Source: Phlebotomus papatasi
Taxonomy: Eukaryota > Arthropoda > Insecta > Diptera > Psychodidae
Direction of reading: 5' to 3'
Length of the DNA: 64,000 nt
Assembly (NCBI RefSeq): GCF_024763615.1
Contig: NC_077222.1
Coordinates: forward strand, 49,104,001 to 49,168,000
Positions 51,701 through 57,765 of this stretch are shown in pieces (position 1 is the stretch's first letter; each line of letters opens with the position of its first letter). Under the pieces are notes generated by a model. That model did not search any database and was not told the origin of the DNA. It was given only the letters and a program-made list of their open reading frames with translations. The position numbers and the translations under genes were made by a program.

Positions 51701-54700
51701 GAATAATTTTGTTCTGTAATGTTGTAAAAATTCTCTAATGTCAGAGAAAAAGAACATTGTAATACAAAGTTATGAGAAATCTAACACTTTTTACATACTT
51801 TCCCACTTGCGATCAAGAGAGTTAAATGATTCATACACAAGACAAGAAATTTTGCCCACATTGACATTTTTTCATTCATCTTTTAATTCTTTTATTTTAT
51901 GCATGATACAGGAGTGCAAATTTCGAATAATCCCGCACAACTGCATAAAAATGCATAGCAACATCTTTGATCATCAGTTTGTTTATTTTAAAATTGAGGA
52001 TCTGAAACTAAGATTCTTGAAATTTCATGGCAGTCACCATCTGCGATAAGCAGAAATTCAATAAATTTCACGAAATTTATCACTTCTAATCTGAAATCAC
52101 TGAACGAAAAATATTTTTTTAAACAAATTGCATAAAAATCGTTTGATCATATCATCAAGAGATGTGAATGATGTGAGATACAATCATGTAAGTGGAAAAG
52201 TATGATATTTTTCGGTAATTTATGTTACAATTTAAATAAAAAAGACAAATATTGCAAACAATATTGAAATACGCAAGCTCAAAAGTTGCATGCTTTGAAA
52301 AAAAACTGTTTACATGCAAATCTCAACTCAATGACGTTTCAATATCTATTGATCAATATCCAATGAAAATGGTTTAAATTGCATGACGGCATCAACATCA
52401 TGCTGTTCAATAACCAATGAAAATTATTGATAGTTCTTATCGCCAGTAAAATTAGTGAATATTGCGAAATTCCACTCAATTTTACAATTATATTGCGCAC
52501 TGCAAGACATTTTTTCCATGTTGCTTCATTCATCTGAAGGAATCAAATTGTCGCGCAAAGACTCATACAAATAGTCTCTCCCATATGGTCTCGAGCGCGC
52601 GAAAAGGTCTCATATTGCATTTGCATCTTTCCACACTTGGACAGTGCATATAGGCCAGAGACTATAGAGAATCCCGCTTAATGCATAGGAAAGACTTCTG
52701 GCAAACCTTCTATCATGGCACGAGTGGCATAATGGATAAGGTATTGGACTCGCAACCGAGAGGTCCGGGGATCAATTCTTAGGCATGGCAGATCTTTTCC
52801 CATATAAATTGTATAGGGAGAAAAAAATACATGAGAAAGAGTCCACCATCGGGCCAAAAAATTTTCATGTCGCGAAAAAAATTACGGAAATAGTTAATAA
52901 TAGGAATAACAGAGGGCGCGCGCATAGAAAATAAGAGCAGCGGCCGGTAAAAATGGCGGACAAAAATAAAAATAGCGGTCGGAAATTAAAAATGGCGAAC
53001 AAAAATAGGAGCAGCGTTCGGTAATAAAAAAATGGCGGATAGTAATTTCGGGTTAATTTAAAATATTCAAAATGTCCATCTAAAAGCGCAATCTCAAAAA
53101 GTCTTAAAGTTCTAAAAAGTTCAAGATGGCCGTCTAAAATTTACAGCTTAAAAGCCCAATATGGCCACCAGAACGGTTGACATTCAAACAACAGTACTGT
53201 GCGCGATATCCAATGAAAATCATTCCTCAACAGTAACCTGCGCGATAGCCAATAAGAATCAACAGTAGTCTGCGCGATATCCAATGAAAATCATTCCTCA
53301 ACAGTAATCTGCGCGATAGCCAATAAGAATCAACAGTAGTCTGCGCGATAGCCAATGAAAATCAGTCATCTAACAGTATTCTGCGCGATATCCAATGAAA
53401 GTCATTCATCAACAGTAATCTGCGCGATAGCCAATAAGAATCAACAGTAGTCTGCGCGATATCCAATAAGAATCAACAGTAGTCTGCGCGATATCCAATG
53501 AAAATCATTCATCAACAGTAATCTGCGCGATATTCAGTTAAAATTATTAACAAAATATAAGAATAATGAAGCGGGGGAGGGGCAACAGGGGCTGGGGGGA
53601 AGGGCCTGAAGGTAGCCCATCGACCAGAGTTATCGATGTGGCCTCACCAAACAGTATCGTGCGCGATGGAAAGCCACGCCCACCAAACAGTACTCTGCGC
53701 GATTATTACTACTTATGTCCCTTCGAACGCTTCAATCATGTGAACCGGGCGGGATTCGAACTGACAACTTTATCAGGTTTCGAATATTTTTAAATCTTTC
53801 TCTAAATAAAAATTCATCAAGTTTCACAATATACTTAAGCTGAAATTGAAATGTTCAATTTCTTTAAATTTTAAAGCCAAACAGACCCTTTCGAGAATTT
53901 AAAAATCTTTTGAAAAACCGTTAAAATATGAAACGTTATTAGCATTCTCAAAATAGGAAATTTTCACATTAAATATTTAACCTTTCTTATACGATCTTCA
54001 GACCAAAGCCTCTAATGCCGAAAATAGACACAGGCTGATCCTCGAGAATACTCAGCTCGAAAAATTTGGCGGTTAAAGATCAGCCCAAACTATCGTACAC
54101 TGAGGATTTAGGGTCAAGGATTAACGTTTTTGCGTATATTTCTATTAAATATACACACTTTGATTGCTGAAAGACTTCTTAAGTGCAATATCAATGTATT
54201 TTTCATAAATATTAGGAGCACTATGACCTTCCCATTACTCCAAACTTAATGAATTTTAAGATTTTGCGAAATTGCGTACCATTATGCCCTAGACACACTT
54301 GCGACTTAAGCCGAAAGACGACTTAGTGGAAAATGATGGAAATGTAGTTTAACCATTATTTCTAATATAATTACGCTAAGCCGTATCTCGGTTAATCCTC
54401 AGGTCTGTCAAGGCCCTTACTCTCCATATTTTTTCAACAAATTGGCATTTCGAAAAGTACCCAAATACCCAAATTAGGTTTTATATTTATGCCACTGGCG
54501 CTGATATTGCTAATTCTCGTAAATTTCACTAGACCTCATGAATTAAGAAGATCAGCCTGATCCCCAAATATTAAGCTGATCTCTGAATATATTGACACCA
54601 ATCCTAATTTTTCGAGCTGATTCTTAAGCCGATCCCTGTGTCTATTTCGGGCTTTAGCTATATGACTTAAAGAGGAAGCCTGAGTTACAAGGTCAAAAGT

Positions 54701-57700
54701 AGTTTTTGCTTTTTTTATTGTTTAAATCGATAGATATTAAAAATGTAGCATAAAAATTTCAAAAACCCACATCAAAATATTTTCGAAGATATTGGGACGA
54801 AAGCAAAGAGCACCGAGCAGATTTGCAAAAGGTTAACAAAAAAGAAATCGCGAAGAACTGCTAAGTTTTGGCTTTCTAATTGAGACTTCCCCCTAACTTC
54901 CCTTATCAGTCAAGATTTATTTTTTTTTTTTTTGAAATTTTGACTTAGAATTGCATTATTAAAAGCGAATTACCTATTAGATTTAGAAAAATCAATAAAA
55001 TTGCTTGTTATTTAGGATTTTGAGACCTTCGGGAACTGAGATAAACTTCTAGTCGGAAGACCGTTTTAGATTCAAAATAAAGAAAATAAATAATATAATT
55101 TGACTTTTGAAAATTAAAAATCTTTATCACAAATAAACCGCAGTTTAGTTTTGAAAGATTTTCTTTGTGAGACAAAAGCTAATTGCGTTTAACTATGTCA
55201 AAAGACAAATAAAAAAAAATGCTTGCCCGTGATTATGCTTCTAACTGTGTTATCACACTTGCACATTAAAATTTTAATATGATTCACATTAATTGTCGCT
55301 GGTGAGAGTCCAAATGTGTAATTTGTGTGTTTGAATCATTTTATATTCGAAATTTGATCTATTTGTTGATAAAAAGGTAGACTTGACCCGCAAAATTTGA
55401 TATAAATTGATTTATAGCATTAATGCGAAAAATTAATGCGATTTTCTCTTTAATTTTTTAATGTGAAAAATATTTATGCTGTAGGTAAATTTAAAGTTAT
55501 TTTTGCAGGCCAAGTCCACTTCTTTATCAATAAATAGAAAAACCCCAAATATTAAGTGACTCAAAGACACAAATAACATATTTGGACGCTCACAAGCGAC
55601 AATTAATGTGAATCACATTAAAATTTTAATGTGCAAGTGTGATAACGCCGTAAGAGACGTACAGTTTCAAAGGAAATAAATAAAATAAGTAAATAAATAA
55701 TATTAAAATAAAATAAATAGTGAAATGCCCTAAGGCCCTTTCGACCACCTTTAAAAATAATAAATTAAGGTTTTTTTAGCAGTTCTTGTCAAGTTTGTAA
55801 TTTGTTGCATTTTTGTTCAAATGCCTAAAAATGTATAACTTTCAAAACTTTTTAAATAAAAAAAATGTACTAGGGTAAGTGTGCCAAATTTCGGCATAGT
55901 TGCATGCAAGCGCCAAAGTCTCAAGTTTGAAATATAATATCTTTAATAGAAATTGACTTTTTTTATTCCTTCTACTTAAGGAGTGTTGCTTAGAACCTTG
56001 TAGACAGTTTATCGTCTTTATTTACTCTAAAATCATTCTTAATACATTTTAAAATGAATAAAATGTAGACATAGCTTTGGTGGCTTATTTCGGCCACCTT
56101 CATTCTCATAGTTTCTTGCCCTTCGGGAATTCTTGCAATATCTTTTTCACGTCATCTCGTTTGTCGAAGCTACATTTTTTGTTATTTTTTGCATTGTATA
56201 ATCTCTAGAGTATGTAAAAACTAAAAAATCATTGAAATTCGAGGACCAAAAAAGGTGGCCGGAATTGCAAGCTGGCCGGAATTTGGCACACTTACCCTAT
56301 AACAGAATACAATCGACTTTTAAGGTCATAGATTTATCACAGAATTAAAAGAATTATCTCTTTGAAATTTAGTATCTTGAAAACCGGATGTTTCATTATC
56401 TGTTTTTGCAATTTGAAGGACTGTACAGGGGGTCCCGGGATTATGCATATTTTCGGGACCGAGAAAAAGCGCGCGAAACGGCTTTATATACAGAAATTTT
56501 GCATACTCTCAGGAGACTTCTTTTGAATAAGTTACGGGAACGCCGTAAAATATGCAAAAAAGATTATTTGGGCCAATTTTTTGGGCTATTTTCAGCGCCA
56601 ACTGTTCATAAGTTACGCATTTCAAATTTGCCGCCTCGAAAAAATGCATATATTTAGGGAAATTTCAAAAATTATTTCACAAATGAGCTCCCCATTTGCA
56701 TAATTCCGATAAGCATAAACCCGGGACCCCTTGTATTTTTTAAAACCTAACCTAATCTTGTCTAAATAATTTTAAAATTGCCTGTTCCTTATTCTAATTT
56801 TTCTATCCATCAATTCCTTTTCCTCTGATAAGGTGTAATCGTATTTGCTGTGATCGTCTAGTGGTCATGATATCTCATTGCTTTAAAAATGATAAAAGTT
56901 AAATTACCTTAAGACGAGCCTGATTGAGCATATTGGAAGATTGAATCTTCTTCTGGAGTTCAACTTGTTTCTCCTTCTTCTCATAGTATTCCATGATCTT
57001 GAGACGTTGCTGCTGGACAAGACGTCCCTTCTCAATGTTGAACTCCTCCTCGGCCTTTGCATCAATCTCTTCAGCCTTCTCATTGGCCTCCTGCTCGATG
57101 AAGGCCATCATGTGCTTGATCTGCAAAAAAAATCATTCCAATTTTGCACTCCCAAATATCCTCAAAAAAAATTTTACTGAAAAGCTGCTTTCTAATTATC
57201 AACATTTCCTCTTTTTTTTTATTTAGAAGAATCTCCAAGAGAGGTGAACTGATAAGACAGTTCAAAGTGAACTGAAAAATCTTCCCAGAGAGCACGAGAT
57301 TCCCATTCACATCACACGAAAAGCAGTATGAAGAACATGGCGAAGAGTCACATGACTTGGAGGAAAAATACCAATATTTTCCAATTTGCAACCAATTTTA
57401 TGGGAATTTTTTGCAATAAATCAATTCTGTGGGCATCAAAGGGGATTTTGGAGTATCTATTGAGGGGGATTTTATGGAAAATACTTGAGAAATGTGAATG
57501 AGAAGGACATGAGACACTTCCCCCAATCAATTGAATTCACATGACGTCGATTTTTATCGCTATTGCAAGTAGCTAATTATTGGAAAATTAGCATTTTCAG
57601 ACCCAAAGAACCACGGGGAATGCAAATATTGAGTTTTTAGTTGAGGAAAATAAGGAATATCTTGGATTTTGAGTGGAAATATGTGAGGCGAAAGAGGTCA

Positions 57701-57765
57701 ATTTGGATATGAGAAAAATCAATGAAATTTACCTGTTTCTGGACATCTGCGTCGCTTAGAGCCAT
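36724..57765 (-). CDS. Vha26: V-type proton ATPase subunit E (complete, 4 coding exons)
   Basis: Subunit E is a peripheral-stalk protein of the V1 sector of the vacuolar proton pump. With subunit G it forms the stator linking the catalytic head to the membrane sector in endomembranes and apical plasma membranes. Exons read 57733-57765 (11 codons, starting MALSDADVQKQ), 56908-57120 (71), 37094-37225 (44) and 36724-37026 (100 plus TAA). All junctions are GT/AG and phase 0. The product is 226 residues, the usual insect length. The N-terminal half is a charged helix (EANEKAEEIDAKAEEEFNIE). The C-terminal half has the family signature ADACGGIELSALNGRI and ends FGRNANRKFTD. Introns are 612, 19,682 and 67 bp. 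The middle one holds a 13-kb palindromic transposon plus MITEs. Intron 1 carries two Mitf-type E-boxes. No defect is seen in the frame. Confidence 0.97.
37555..37760 (-). repeat. MITE of the GGCTTCAGACCTAAG family
   Basis: Same structure as 16723-16930: TCTTCAGACTAGAGG at one end, CTTAGGTCAGAAACC at the other, and a shared AGCAACCAATTTTATTA interior. Diverged. Confidence 0.6.
37775..38360 (-). repeat. Dispersed repeat, family R1, copy 3
   Basis: Reverse-orientation relative of 5775-6510, with TTCACAACCGATTTGAACCG units, the CCAAGTCTCTATATCTAACC landmark and a CAGACAAACAGAGTG end. No coding frame. Confidence 0.6.
38535..38745. repeat. MITE of the CCCTAGACACACTT family
   Basis: Ends with TGTGTCTAGGGCATAAG, with internal AAGCCGAGACACGGCTTAA and TTAATCCAAGAGACGGATTA hairpin motifs shared with 8690-9062. 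Confidence 0.6.
39049..39721. repeat. MITE with CACTAAGAAAAA ends and GAGTTGAATTAACTC units
   Basis: The ends CACTAAGAAAAA and TTTTTCTGAGTG are inverted. Near both ends there are repeated palindromic AACAACTCT / GAGTTGAATTAACTC units. Non-coding; class uncertain. Confidence 0.5.
39733..40269. mobile_element. piggyBac-type MITE (CCCTTTAAGGACGA ends)
   Basis: A 537-bp element flanked by TTAA (39729-39732 and 40270-40273) with ends CCCTTTAAGGACGA and TCGTCGTTAAAGGG. It aligns along its length with 32634-33154. A short tandem array of TTAACCTTTCAATG follows it immediately. Confidence 0.8.
40546..40645 (-). mobile_element. 3' part of a tRNA-derived SINE, split by insertion
   Basis: Read on the minus strand this ends AAAAGCCCGGTGCATC followed by an A-rich AAATAAATAAAT tail, as a SINE 3' end does. 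Its head, with a B box, lies across the transposon at 53714-53790. The two pieces share the 6-bp TATGTC at the insertion point. Confidence 0.5.
40653..41172 (+). repeat. Subterminal iteron-like repeats, left (12 units)
   Basis: Twelve copies of ATCGCGCAGAnTACTGTT: two right at the terminus (40655, 40692) and ten in an array from about 40826 to 41172. Spacers alternate between a short form (TGATTCTTATTGG) and a longer form (GATGAATGATTTTCATTGG). Position and regularity suggest binding sites for a transposase or replication-initiation protein. Confidence 0.85.
41331..41409 (+). promoter_or_regulatory. Cluster of CGCCATTTTT sites, left arm
   Basis: CGCCATTTTT occurs at 41331, 41361 and 41400, with a variant CGCTATTTTT at 41381 and GGCCAT variants at about 41190 and 41225. 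CGCCATTTT is the Pho/YY1 binding consensus. The units are separated by CCGAACGCTGCTCCTATTTT-like spacers, so this is also a small tandem repeat. Confidence 0.5.
41568..41641 (-). ncRNA. tRNA-like Pol III unit, left arm
   Basis: Mirror copy of 52717-52790; see that entry for the internal promoter boxes and stop. Confidence 0.45.
42309..42620 (-). CDS. Hypothetical 103-residue frame, left arm
   Basis: The frame starts with ATG and reads away from the palindrome centre. It is rich in Ser, His and Phe and matches nothing I recognise. Its exact twin is at 51738-52049. As both arms are identical anyway, conservation between them is not evidence of coding. It may be spurious. Confidence 0.25.
   Translation of the reverse strand: MSEKKNIVIQSYEKSNTFYILSHLRSRELNDSYTRQEILPTLTFFHSSFNSFILCMIQECKFRIIPHNCIKMHSNIFDHQFVYFKIEDLKLRFLKFHGSHHLR
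43522..44265 (+). CDS. Element protein with two-fold internal repeat, left arm
   Basis: The frame is open from 43465, but there the first codon would be GTG. The first ATG is at 43522, giving 247 residues. No signal peptide or membrane segment is seen. In residues counted from 43465, two segments about 70 apart look alike: 99-125 (YWDGIDAVEFTQNTWTTF) and 169-195 (SQNNGIDRLSLNIAEFEKL). Each looks like strands followed by a helix beginning at an aromatic residue. That pattern recalls the PC4-type single-stranded-DNA-binding fold, but this is a weak resemblance judged by eye. An AATAAA lies at 44300-44305. It converges with the RING gene. An upstream intron supplying another start is possible (TTTTCTTAG at about 43474-43482). 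Confidence 0.7.
   Translation: METKERSHQVPNVMKAKQHFNKYNPDPAEELRKDEEQYARNRQQNTTPELLNAYTYFLNRTCTLFITIGFSPENFSPVAKICAVSYWDGIDAVEFTQNTWTTFCANEQTLRKLLGEDAGKDDANMKLELLNIQLDNCVNIRSYCAVENSELLILSQNNGIDRLSLNIAEFEKLMLLSEFINATLIYNSSVQWYVQEYFERYSNVCKSLGVQRLENSNFSNSNTFDPPVNYFRLFHEIPFVASKSNIS
45119..45616 (-). CDS. IAP-type RING-finger protein without BIR, left arm
   Basis: 165 residues from an ATG at 45616. The C-terminal 48 residues form a C3HC4 RING: C118, C121, C133, H135, C139, C142, C149, C152. It carries the PCGHxxxC...CPIC wording and the short hydrophobic tail (RIYFS) typical of inhibitor-of-apoptosis proteins, where the tail supports dimerisation and E3 ubiquitin-ligase activity. The N-terminal 100 residues are helical-looking and charged, with no BIR zinc-binding motif. 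In the family, RING activity ubiquitinates caspases, adaptors or partner IAPs; a BIR-less version could act as an antagonist or a targeted ligase. It follows the acidic-protein gene in the same direction, 170 bases downstream. Confidence 0.85.
   Translation of the reverse strand: MSTHSLRQLAEALAKEKSESDLVQFILHKKTIAQMIDLLYENKNEILRRGVVEKISRKMKNGKSMTILEKKQLMVQFFNTNDENTIDNLFEIFFGDQILDCNNVEAEYDIVQQSHKICKICYNNEYDTAFLPCGHVAACQGCASKTRHCPICREPYVETTRIYFS
45790..46271 (-). CDS. Acidic element protein, start codon alone in exon 1, left arm
   Basis: Mirror of 48087-48568: exon 1 supplies only ATG (46269-46271), the intron is 46204-46268, and exon 2 is 45790-46203. Total 138 residues. See the right-arm copy for the description. 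Confidence 0.65.
46387..46801 (+). repeat. Diverged tandem repeat near the palindrome centre
   Basis: Two units (46387-46590 and 46660-46801) share the order TTGAAATAT, ACACGTGCAAT, TGGAAAAnCAnCAT, ATGAAATTnnAGATTTTCCTT and GGACATGTTT. The mirror pair is at about 47552-47975. Each unit has a CACGTG E-box. No frame is conserved. Confidence 0.6.
46950..47040 (+). repeat. C-tract block, duplicated in the left arm
   Basis: Poly-C runs of 8-11 alternate with TCCCATACCTCTATA. The block occurs twice here and once in the right arm (about 47368-47400). Frames through it give Pro-rich peptides that I treat as spurious. Runs of C on one strand and G on the other could form quadruplex structures and stall polymerases. 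Confidence 0.75.
47151..47255. other. Loop between the palindrome arms (105 bp)
   Basis: This is the only part of the element without a partner in the other arm. It is AT-rich, without a frame or notable motif, apart from ACCGGC and TTATCGATTTA (a DRE-like ATCGAT core). Its shortness means the transcript or single strand could fold at once. Confidence 0.85.
48087..48568 (+). CDS. Acidic element protein, start codon alone in exon 1, right arm
   Basis: The open frame has no ATG of its own at the 5' end. An ATG at 48087-48089 is followed directly by a donor (ATG|GTGAGT). After 65 bases an acceptor (CTGTTTTGCAG) at 48154 joins the ATG in frame to TTTTTGATAAAT, giving MFLINHNPTKEE and 138 residues in all. 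Residues 1-60 are mixed basic/acidic with a predicted helix (PTKEEAEKILERFTRK). The middle is strongly charged, and the C-terminal 45 residues are acidic and Ser-rich, ending SSENSSSDV. No domain is recognised; acidic tails of this kind occur in transcription or chromatin-binding proteins. AATAAA at 48586-48591. It lies immediately upstream of the RING gene. Confidence 0.65.
48742..49239 (+). CDS. IAP-type RING-finger protein without BIR, right arm
   Basis: An identical 165-residue copy of the left-arm gene, ATG at 48742, with AATAAA at 49304-49309 just past the stop. All eight zinc ligands are intact, so neither copy shows decay. It lies head-to-tail behind the acidic-protein gene (ends 48568) and converges with the gene at 50093-50836. 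The substrate is unknown. A role in blocking cell death or host defence is only suggested by family membership. Confidence 0.85.
   Translation: MSTHSLRQLAEALAKEKSESDLVQFILHKKTIAQMIDLLYENKNEILRRGVVEKISRKMKNGKSMTILEKKQLMVQFFNTNDENTIDNLFEIFFGDQILDCNNVEAEYDIVQQSHKICKICYNNEYDTAFLPCGHVAACQGCASKTRHCPICREPYVETTRIYFS
50093..50836 (-). CDS. Element protein with two-fold internal repeat, right arm
   Basis: An identical copy of the 43522-44265 protein in the other arm (247 residues from the ATG at 50836). It is transcribed toward the palindrome centre and converges with the RING gene at 48742-49239. Because it is a perfect twin, the two copies are either very recent or homogenised. The function is unknown beyond the possible PC4-like repeat. 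Confidence 0.7.
   Translation of the reverse strand: METKERSHQVPNVMKAKQHFNKYNPDPAEELRKDEEQYARNRQQNTTPELLNAYTYFLNRTCTLFITIGFSPENFSPVAKICAVSYWDGIDAVEFTQNTWTTFCANEQTLRKLLGEDAGKDDANMKLELLNIQLDNCVNIRSYCAVENSELLILSQNNGIDRLSLNIAEFEKLMLLSEFINATLIYNSSVQWYVQEYFERYSNVCKSLGVQRLENSNFSNSNTFDPPVNYFRLFHEIPFVASKSNIS
51738..52049 (+). CDS. Hypothetical 103-residue frame, right arm
   Basis: Mirror copy of the frame at 42309-42620, identical in sequence, with the same doubts. Confidence 0.25.
   Translation: MSEKKNIVIQSYEKSNTFYILSHLRSRELNDSYTRQEILPTLTFFHSSFNSFILCMIQECKFRIIPHNCIKMHSNIFDHQFVYFKIEDLKLRFLKFHGSHHLR
52717..52790 (+). ncRNA. tRNA-like Pol III unit, right arm
   Basis: The order of elements is that of a tRNA gene: an A-box-like GTGGCATAATGGATAAGG (52724-52741), a B-box-like GGGATCAATTC at about 52769, and TTTT at 52795-52798 as a Pol III stop. 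It resembles tRNA-Arg in the D-arm region, but the D and anticodon stems have mismatches and the acceptor ends do not pair well. It is therefore a degenerate tRNA, or a tRNA-like RNA of the element, rather than a working tRNA. Confidence 0.45.
52949..53027 (-). promoter_or_regulatory. Cluster of CGCCATTTTT sites, right arm
   Basis: Exact mirror of 41331-41409; on the plus strand it reads as AAAAATGGCG units. Confidence 0.5.
53186..53706 (-). repeat. Subterminal iteron-like repeats, right (12 units)
   Basis: Mirror image of the array at 40653-41172, with the same number and order of units and the last unit 13 bases from the right end of the element. Confidence 0.85.
53714..53790 (-). mobile_element. 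5' part of a tRNA-derived SINE, split by insertion
   Basis: On the minus strand GTCAGTTCGAATCCCGCCC is a Pol III B box (about 53750-53768), like that of the SINE at 27190. The sequence then runs to the TATGTC duplication and would continue at 40645-40546 beyond the transposon. Confidence 0.5.
53791..54284. other. Vha26 intron sequence, nothing recognised
   Basis: AT-rich with no frame or bounded repeat. Confidence 0.5.
54285..54420 (+). repeat. Partial MITE of the CCCTAGACACACTT family
   Basis: Shares the opening TTATGCCCTAGACACACTTG and the AAGCCGAAAGACGACTTAG block with 5404-5508. It ends with the same GTCTGTCAAGGCCCTTAC. Confidence 0.6.
54950..55066 (+). repeat. Fragment of the GGCTTCAGACCTAAG MITE family
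   Basis: Only the right half is present: AAATCAATAAAATTGCTTGT, GAGACCTTCGGGAACTGAG and an AGTCGGAAGACCG end. Confidence 0.5.
55247..55648. mobile_element. MITE with long inverted ends (about 110-130 bp)
   Basis: GTTATCACACTTGCACATT opens it and its inverse closes it. The inverted match continues through TTCACATTAATTGTCGC and GTCCAAATnTGTnATTTGTG with few mismatches. The middle is AT-rich and non-coding. Confidence 0.75.
55873..56297. mobile_element. MITE, TA-flanked, GGGTAAGTGTGCC ends (copy 2)
   Basis: A 425-bp copy in inverted orientation relative to 432-852, flanked by TA (55871-55872, 56298-56299). The two copies are highly similar, so this family moved relatively recently. Confidence 0.85.
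56426..56733. mobile_element. MITE, TA-flanked, CAGGGGGTCCCGGG ends
   Basis: Inverted ends CAGGGGGTCCCGGGATTATG and CATAAACCCGGGACCCCTTG, with TA on both sides. Secondary GCATA motifs lie inside. Non-coding, single copy in this window. Confidence 0.75.
56847..56865 (+). pseudogene. 5' fragment of a tRNA gene (His-like)
   Basis: GCTGTGATCGTCTAGTGGT matches the acceptor and D-arm start of eukaryotic tRNA-His at all but one base as I recall it. After that the sequence diverges (GATATCTC is more like tRNA-Glu) and there is no T-arm. It lies 43 bases from the Vha26 exon 2 donor. It may be a SINE head or a truncated tRNA copy. Confidence 0.45.
57347..57356. promoter_or_regulatory. Mitf/TFEB-type E-box GTCACATGAC
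   Basis: In Vha26 intron 1. It differs from the CLEAR consensus GTCACGTGAC by one central base and matches the M-box TCACATGA fully. Mitf is known to control V-ATPase subunit genes in Drosophila through such sites; binding here is inferred. Confidence 0.5.
57537..57545. promoter_or_regulatory. Second Mitf/TFEB-type E-box TCACATGAC
   Basis: Lies 190 bases from the first, in the same intron, with the same TCACATGAC core followed by a GACGTC. Confidence 0.5.

Larger units (their letters stand above)
40646..53713. mobile_element. Giant palindromic Polinton/Maverick-like element
   Basis: A 13,068-bp insertion that is nearly one long inverted repeat. It starts AGTAGTAATAATCGCGC and ends with the exact inverse (GATTATTACTACT). 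It is flanked by a 6-bp direct repeat TATGTC (40640-40645, 53714-53719), and beyond that the flanks are unrelated. AG...CT ends with a 6-bp target duplication are the rule for Polinton/Maverick elements, whose retroviral-like integrase makes 6-bp staggered cuts. Every gene is present twice, once per arm. No DNA polymerase B, integrase, protease, packaging ATPase or capsid frame is seen, so it must be moved in trans. The class assignment is inferred from ends and duplication length only. Confidence 0.7.
47256..53713 (-). repeat. Right arm of the palindrome (6,458 bp)
   Basis: Inverted partner of 40646-47150. The outer 5.5 kb is essentially identical to it. The inner part, next to the loop, has a single C-tract block where the left arm has two. 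Confidence 0.95.
37226..56907 (-). other. Vha26 intron 2, expanded by mobile elements
   Basis: Donor AAG|GTAATT at 56907 and acceptor CTCTTAG| at 37226. About two thirds of its 19.7 kb is the palindromic element at 40646-53713. The rest includes MITEs at 37555, 38535, 39049, 39733, 54285, 55247, 55873 and 56426, an R1 repeat and a tRNA fragment near the donor. No host exon is seen within it. Confidence 0.9.

Noticed and set aside
40646..53713. The palindrome as an assembly or library artefact (fold-back read)
   Set aside because: The symmetry stops exactly at element-type termini with a 6-bp duplication, the flanks are unrelated, and the arms differ near the loop and by one base near the end. 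A chimera would not create a target duplication. Raw-read confirmation is still desirable.
40646..53713. Classification as a hAT, Foldback or piggyBac element
   Set aside because: hAT duplications are 8 bp and piggyBac targets TTAA. Classical foldback elements have tandem-repeat arms without conserved genes. The 6-bp duplication and AG...CT ends fit Polinton better, though no core gene confirms it.
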